From Faecalimonas sp. (GTDB taxonomy: Bacteria; Bacillota_A; Clostridia; Lachnospirales; Lachnospiraceae), in assembly GCA_026169575.1 (NCBI GenBank), contig JAPFCT010000376.1:1-17503 (forward strand): a stretch of DNA of 17,503 bases, read 5' to 3'. Below the pieces are notes generated by a model, which did no database searches, had not been told where the DNA came from, and was given only the letters and a program-made list of their open reading frames with translations. The translations under genes were made by a program, and so were the position numbers. Shown piece by piece: positions 14,325-17,503 of the stretch (the first letter of the stretch is position 1; the number at the start of each line of letters is the position of its first letter).

Positions 14325-16009
14325 GACGATGTAAAAAACAAAATATCGCGGCATTTGCAGCGCTGTTTCTTGTCAATGCAGGGTGGATCTGTAATCAGCT
14401 GATCGATGTTGCGATGATGGATCAGGCGCTTGCAGGAAATCTGAAAAATACATTGCTGATACTGGCAGGATGCTTTCTGATGAATCTTCTTGTTGTATTT
14501 TTAAAATACGAGCAGAAACGGACCGTTGCAGGTGCGATAAAGGCGATGAACTGTGAGATGCGAAAGGATCTCAATGAAAAAATCATAAGGAGAAATTATG
14601 AAAAGTTTCTTGAGAAAGACACCGGTGAGTATATTTCCTGGTATATGAATGATGTAAAAGAGGCAGAGACAAGAGGATTCCAGAATTTTTTTGAGTATGT
14701 GAACTGTACGCTGCTGTTCTTGATGAATGTAATCTTTCTGTTGGTGATCAGCTGGAAACTTCTGGTCATGTCCCTGCTTGTCGCGGCAACTTCCTTTTAT
14801 GTATCCCAGCATTTTGAAAAACAGCTGGAAGAAAAGTCCGAGAACGTTTCTGTGGCGATGGAACGTTTTACGGAAAAGGTAAAGGAGCAGATCGCGGGGA
14901 TCAGAGTATTGAAATCTTTCGGGCATCTGAAAAAATTTGATCAGGATATGTCACGGGAAGGAAAACGGATGGAAGATGAGCGGGTACAGTTTGCAAGAGA
15001 AAGTGCAAAGGTGGAAAGAAGGATCAGTGCAGTGTCAGCCATTGGAATGCATTCAGTCCATGTACTGTTGTTTCTGATGACAACAGTGGGAAAGATCCCG
15101 GTTCCCGTGCTTGGAGCGGGAGTCAATGTGATCTCACAAATATATTCGACATTTGAGCGTTTGATTTCTATGCGGGTGAACCTGGTCAGTGCAAGACCGT
15201 ATTTCCAGAAGATTGCAGAGGAAGAATCGGAGGAAGAAAGAAGTACGGGAAAAGAAATCGTAAAAAAACAAATGATAAAAAAAGAAATTACAAAAACAGA
15301 AATCGCAAAAAAAGAAGAATCCATGCAGGAACAGAAACCGGCGCCGCTTCCGGTAGTTCAAAAGAATATTCAACTCCGTGATCTCAGGTTTTGCTACACA
15401 GGCCATCCGGTTTTAAGAGGGGTATCGCTGGATTTTAAAATAGGCGGGAAATATGTGCTTGTAGGGAAAAGTGGCTGCGGAAAATCAACACTGTTAAAAT
15501 TATTGCTGGGGCAGCTGACCGGATATCAGGGGGAAATTCTCTTTGACGGAAAGGAAGCCGCACAGTATGACCGGGATTCGTTTTATCAGCAGATGGCATA
15601 CATTGAGCAGAACGTATTTTTATTTCATGATACGATCCGGGAAAATATCACGATGGGCGATTCATTTACTGAGGAGGAGCTGGAGGAGGCGCTGCAAAAG
15701 AGTGCACTGCTCGGCGATCTGGATCACTTTGCCGACGGACTGGATACCGACGTCGGAGAGAACGGAAGTCATTTATCCGGCGGACAGAAACAGCGTGTGG
15801 CAATCGCCCGTGCCCTGATCCATCACCGATCAATCTTGATCGTGGACGAAGGAACGTCCGCACTGGATCAGGAAAATGCGGCAATGATCGAAGATACACT
15901 GCTTGCCTGCCAAGATCTGACTGTGATCATGGTCAGTCACCATCTGCGGGAAGAGAAGAAGAAAGCGTATACAGCCGTGTACCGTCTGGAAAATGGAATA
16001 CAGGCATAG
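14309..16009 (+). CDS. ABC exporter half-transporter (fused TMD-NBD), second of a pair
   Basis: This 566-residue paralogue of the preceding gene is about 70% identical to it over the ATPase core by eye (129 of 184 positions) but clearly less in the membrane domain. Hydrophobic helices lie at about 14-35, 47-66, 134-149, 151-166, 243-261 and 265-282. The ATPase motifs are intact: Walker A (386-394), Q434, LSGGQ (489-493), Walker B with E514, and H544. Both members therefore keep a catalytic Glu and a full signature, so this is not the usual heterodimer with one dead site. The 25-residue excess over the first protein is mostly a Lys/Glu linker (about 303-345) between the two domains, built from four 5-residue repeats (315-334). 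ATG 14309 is preceded by a GGGAGG-type site inside the first gene. No convincing terminator immediately follows the stop. Confidence 0.9.
   Translation: MWSYIRRCKKQNIAAFAALFLVNAGWICNQLIDVAMMDQALAGNLKNTLLILAGCFLMNLLVVFLKYEQKRTVAGAIKAMNCEMRKDLNEKIIRRNYEKFLEKDTGEYISWYMNDVKEAETRGFQNFFEYVNCTLLFLMNVIFLLVISWKLLVMSLLVAATSFYVSQHFEKQLEEKSENVSVAMERFTEKVKEQIAGIRVLKSFGHLKKFDQDMSREGKRMEDERVQFARESAKVERRISAVSAIGMHSVHVLLFLMTTVGKIPVPVLGAGVNVISQIYSTFERLISMRVNLVSARPYFQKIAEEESEEERSTGKEIVKKQMIKKEITKTEIAKKEESMQEQKPAPLPVVQKNIQLRDLRFCYTGHPVLRGVSLDFKIGGKYVLVGKSGCGKSTLLKLLLGQLTGYQGEILFDGKEAAQYDRDSFYQQMAYIEQNVFLFHDTIRENITMGDSFTEEELEEALQKSALLGDLDHFADGLDTDVGENGSHLSGGQKQRVAIARALIHHRSILIVDEGTSALDQENAAMIEDTLLACQDLTVIMVSHHLREEKKKAYTAVYRLENGIQA
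15251..15310 (+). repeat. 15-nt tandem repeat, four copies, inside the second ABC gene
   Basis: Four consecutive 15-base units (15251, 15266, 15281 and 15296) share the form AAAGAAAT-n-n-nAAAA and encode KEIVK, KQMIK, KEITK and TEIAK in frame. A degraded fifth (KKEES) may follow. Being a multiple of three, gain or loss of units would keep the frame and change the linker length. Confidence 0.8.
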
Positions 16010-16055
16010 GATCGTAGAAAAATGAAAGCTTAGTTAAACTTCAAATGTCAGACAC

Positions 16056-16084
16056 TTGCAGAAGAAAAGCAGATGTGTTATAGT
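16056..16084 (+). promoter_or_regulatory. Extended -10 promoter-like signal in the gap before pyrE
   Basis: TTGCAG (16056-16061), a 17-base spacer and TATAGT (16079-16084) with TGT just before the -10 form a plausible promoter. The predicted start near 16091 would fall just ahead of the structured element. The palindrome TGTCAGACA (16046-16054) abuts the -35. Confidence 0.45.
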
Positions 16085-16197
16085 GAAGATACAAAAGGAA
16101 CAACCGCCCACAAGGGGTTGACCTCGATTATATGGTTATAGAATACCACTCCATCGCTCGCCAAAGTTTTGGGGTGGTTTTCATATGCTTTACAATA
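16079..16197. other. Structured non-coding element: small RNA, leader or short dispersed repeat
   Basis: The segment is bounded by an imperfect inverted repeat, TATAGTGAAG (16079-16088) against CTTTACAATA (16188-16197), with one mismatch and one G-U pair. Inside are two hairpins. Hairpin 1 pairs CAACC and CC (16101-16105, 16107-16108) with GG and GGTTG (16114-16120) around a CACAA loop. Hairpin 2 pairs GAATACCACTCCA (16141-16153) with TGGGGTGGTTTTC (16170-16182), 12 pairs with one T-T mismatch. The conserved-looking single strands between them (GACCTCGATTATATGG) are unpaired in this model. The reverse strand also reads openly for 41 codons (16078-16203). I do not recognise an Rfam family. Either an RNA or a small non-autonomous mobile repeat is possible. 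Confidence 0.45.
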
Positions 16198-16212
16198 GGA
16201 TTCTTAAACAGG

Positions 16213-16248
16213 AAGTTCCCATCTGGAACTTTATTATCTTTTCTTTTT
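16213..16248 (+). terminator. Terminator-like hairpin upstream of pyrE
   Basis: AAGTTCC (16213-16219) and GGAACTT (16225-16231) form a perfect 7-bp stem with a CATCT loop, followed by an interrupted T-rich tract (16231-16248). It could end transcription coming from the ABC genes or from the element before it, or act as a leader attenuator for pyrE. No clear sigma-A promoter is visible between it and pyrE, apart from weak TAGAAT (16285) and TATAAA (16293) boxes without good -35s. Confidence 0.5.
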
Positions 16249-16309
16249 CCTTGAATTGAAATGCCCCTCAAATTGTGTTAAAGTTAGAATGATATAAAAA
16301 GGTAAATCA

Positions 16310-16323
16310 AGGCAGTATTGCCT
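16310..16323 (+). promoter_or_regulatory. Small leader hairpin just ahead of the pyrE binding site
   Basis: AGGCA (16310-16314) and TGCCT (16319-16323) pair around a GTAT loop; a bulged A would allow two more pairs. It sits nine bases before the GGAGG at 16332-16336 and could influence translation. Short enough to be chance. Confidence 0.25.
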
Positions 16324-16346
16324 GAAAATATGGAGGTAGAGAAGAG

Positions 16347-17027
16347 ATGGAACAGTATAAGAAAGACTTTATCGAGTTTATGGTAGAGAGCAATGTGCTG
16401 AAATTTGGAGAATTTACATTAAAGAGCGGAAGAAAATCTCCGTTTTTTATGAATGCGGGAGGATATGTGACCGGCTCTCAGTTAAAGAGACTCGGTGAGT
16501 ATTATGCAAAAGCGATCCATGATCGATACGGAGATGATTTTGACGTATTATTTGGACCTGCATACAAGGGAATTCCGCTCGGAGTTGTGACAGCGATCGC
16601 ATACAGCGAATTATATGGAAAGGAAGTCCGCTACTGCTCTGACAGAAAGGAAGAGAAAGATCACGGCGCAGATAAGGGAAGTTTCCTGGGAAGCAAGCTT
16701 CAGGACGGAGACCGTGTGATCATGATCGAGGATGTGACGACATCAGGAAAATCTATGGAGGAGACTGTGCCGAAGGTAAAAGGAGCGGCAGATGTGGAGA
16801 TCGTAGGTCTGATGGTATCTCTTGACCGTATGGAAGTCGGAAAAGGCGGAGTGAAATGTGCGCTGGAGGAAGTCAAAGATCTCTATGGATTTGAGACAAA
16901 TGCGATTGTGACAATGGCAGAAGTGGTAGAGCATCTGTACAATAAAGAATGCAATGGAAAAGTAGTGATCGATGACGAGATCAAGTCTGCAATCGACGCA
17001 TACTATGAACAGTACGGAGCAAAATAG
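16347..17027 (+). CDS. pyrE: Orotate phosphoribosyltransferase
   Basis: This 226-residue protein converts orotate and PRPP to OMP, the step between PyrD and PyrF. The PRPP-binding motif VIMIEDVTTSGKS is at 124-136, and the catalytic-loop region RKEEKDHGADKG (100-111) carries the expected Lys and His residues. The N-terminal KFGEFTLKSGRKSPFF segment is typical of the family. GGAGG (16332-16336) precedes ATG 16347 by ten bases. It is separated from pyrD by about 3.8 kb containing a terminator, the ABC gene pair and a non-coding structured stretch, so it must be transcribed separately from pyrCFKD. It is followed 13 bases later by a small membrane-protein gene that probably shares its transcript. 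Confidence 0.97.
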   Translation: MEQYKKDFIEFMVESNVLKFGEFTLKSGRKSPFFMNAGGYVTGSQLKRLGEYYAKAIHDRYGDDFDVLFGPAYKGIPLGVVTAIAYSELYGKEVRYCSDRKEEKDHGADKGSFLGSKLQDGDRVIMIEDVTTSGKSMEETVPKVKGAADVEIVGLMVSLDRMEVGKGGVKCALEEVKDLYGFETNAIVTMAEVVEHLYNKECNGKVVIDDEIKSAIDAYYEQYGAK

Positions 17028-17040
17028 ACAGGAGAGACTT

Positions 17041-17193
17041 ATGAACGAAAAGATTTATAAGACGATGACGACAGTCGGCGCGGGAAATATTGTGCTCGGT
17101 GTGATCATGATCGTGACCGGGATCGCAGCAGGTGTGATCACGATCGTCGGGGGCGCACGCTTACTAAAGAATAAATCCGGTCTGACTTTTTAG
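17041..17193 (+). CDS. Small single-helix membrane protein of unknown function
   Basis: This gene of 50 codons starts at ATG 17041 with AGGAGAG at 17030-17035; a longer in-frame reading would run back into pyrE. After a short polar start (MNEKIYKTMTTVGAG) the protein is hydrophobic from about residue 15 to 38 (NIVLGVIMIVTGIAAGVITIVGG in that range), with a basic tail (ARLLKNKSG). I recognise no named family. It probably sits in the membrane as a single glycine-rich helix or a tight hairpin. Proximity to pyrE suggests co-transcription but says little about role. A 6-bp stem-loop (ATCCGG 17175-17180, CCGGAT 17195-17200) spans its stop codon without a following T run. Confidence 0.7.
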   Translation: MNEKIYKTMTTVGAGNIVLGVIMIVTGIAAGVITIVGGARLLKNKSGLTF

Positions 17194-17231
17194 CCCGGAT
17201 GGAGACAGAATCATTCTGAAAGGGTGCGGCG

Positions 17232-17503
17232 GTGAAGTATAAAGAAAGAAAACGTCTGCGTATCCTCGGGAAAGTGCTGTTTGTATGTTACATTCTGTTT
17301 ATCATATACTTTCTGCTTTTCTCGGAGTGGTATGGGCGTACCGGGGAAATGAGCGAGTATCGGTATAATCTCGTTCTGTTTAAAGAGATTCGGCGTTTTC
17401 TGACCTACCGTGAGACACTGGGGACTTTTGCAGTGCTCACGAATGTGGTCGGAAACGTGGTCATTTTTGTGCCATTCGGTTTCTTTATGCCGATGGCAAG
17501 CAA
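17232..17503 (+). CDS. VanZ-like family protein, N-terminal part (runs off the window)
   Basis: From GTG 17232, with GAAAGGG at 17218-17224, the frame is open to the end of the window (90 codons). It begins with a basic segment, KYKERKRLRILGK, and a first hydrophobic helix (about 13-34). Then come SEWYGR, YNLVLFKEIRRFLTY (about 52-66), and NVVGNVVIFVPFGFFMP (about 78-94 if complete), the two hallmark motifs of VanZ-like proteins. The founding member gives low-level teicoplanin resistance, but most homologues are chromosomal membrane proteins of unknown role, so resistance should not be assumed. A 13-bp dyad (CAGAAT-C-ATTCTG, 17206-17218) lies directly upstream of the start. Confidence 0.82.
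   Translation, partial: MKYKERKRLRILGKVLFVCYILFIIYFLLFSEWYGRTGEMSEYRYNLVLFKEIRRFLTYRETLGTFAVLTNVVGNVVIFVPFGFFMPMAS

Noticed and set aside
15251..15310. CRISPR-like array
   Set aside because: The 15-base units are adjacent without spacers, stay in frame and encode a charged linker.
16051..16078. Possible terminator hairpin (ACACTTGC against GCAGATGTGT) after the ABC pair
   Set aside because: Only four plus three pairs around an asymmetric internal loop and no T run; the promoter reading of the same bases is better.
17232..17503. Glycopeptide resistance cluster
   Set aside because: Only a VanZ-like protein is present, with no vanH, vanA/B ligase, vanX or vanRS; such proteins are common in Firmicutes without resistance.

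Overview
The window looks like a low-to-mid-GC Firmicutes chromosome. The gene set and order (an alpha/beta-type spore protein, an FtsEX / M23 / S41 protease cluster, a pyrC-pyrF-pyrK-pyrD cluster with class 1B dihydroorotate dehydrogenase, a VanZ-like protein) best fit a spore-forming Lachnospiraceae-type clostridium. This is family-level inference from recognised proteins, not a database match. Every supported gene is on the + strand.

Region by region: (1) 1-123 is the tail of a DUF1294 membrane protein, followed by a gene-poor gap ending in a strong sigma-A-type promoter. (2) 446-2611 is a four-gene envelope-stress-type module: PadR regulator, DUF1700 (HAAS) membrane protein, DUF4097 (Toastrack) membrane-anchored protein and a minimal PspC protein. 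The first three genes are joined by ATGA stop/start overlaps. (3) 2793-3008 is a divergent small acid-soluble spore protein whose 3' end contains the -35 of the next promoter. (4) 3185-8329 is a cell-wall and division operon: a CdaR/PucR-type regulator, ftsE, ftsX, a secreted coiled-coil M23 peptidase and a membrane-anchored S41 carboxy-terminal processing protease. It ends at a strong terminator (8399-8440) whose 3' stem arm doubles as the -35 of the next promoter. (5) 8501-12512 is the pyrimidine operon pyrC-pyrF-pyrK-pyrD, ending at a strong terminator. (6) 12699-16009 is a pair of overlapping, paralogous ABC exporter half-transporters. Their own promoter is preceded by abutting 21-bp direct repeats in the geometry typical of AraC-family activation. 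(7) 16010-16346 is a 337-bp non-coding stretch with a promoter-like signal, a structured element of about 120 bp, and a terminator-like hairpin. (8) 16347-17503 holds pyrE, a 50-residue membrane protein, and the start of a VanZ-family gene that runs off the window.

How the genes work together: FtsEX would transmit cytoplasmic ATP hydrolysis to the secreted M23 hydrolase, and the neighbouring S41 protease may control the hydrolase level. PyrC, PyrK/PyrD, PyrE and PyrF cover the pyrimidine pathway from carbamoyl-aspartate to UMP; the pyrB/pyrI and carbamoyl-phosphate synthetase genes are not here. The ABC pair separates pyrE from pyrD and has its own expression signals, so it looks like an insertion or rearrangement in a pyrCFKDE array. 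No CRISPR array, rRNA, tRNA, transposase or phage gene is seen. The least-explained pieces are the structured element upstream of pyrE, the tandem operator-like repeats upstream of the ABC pair, and a 15-nt coding minisatellite in the linker of the second ABC protein.
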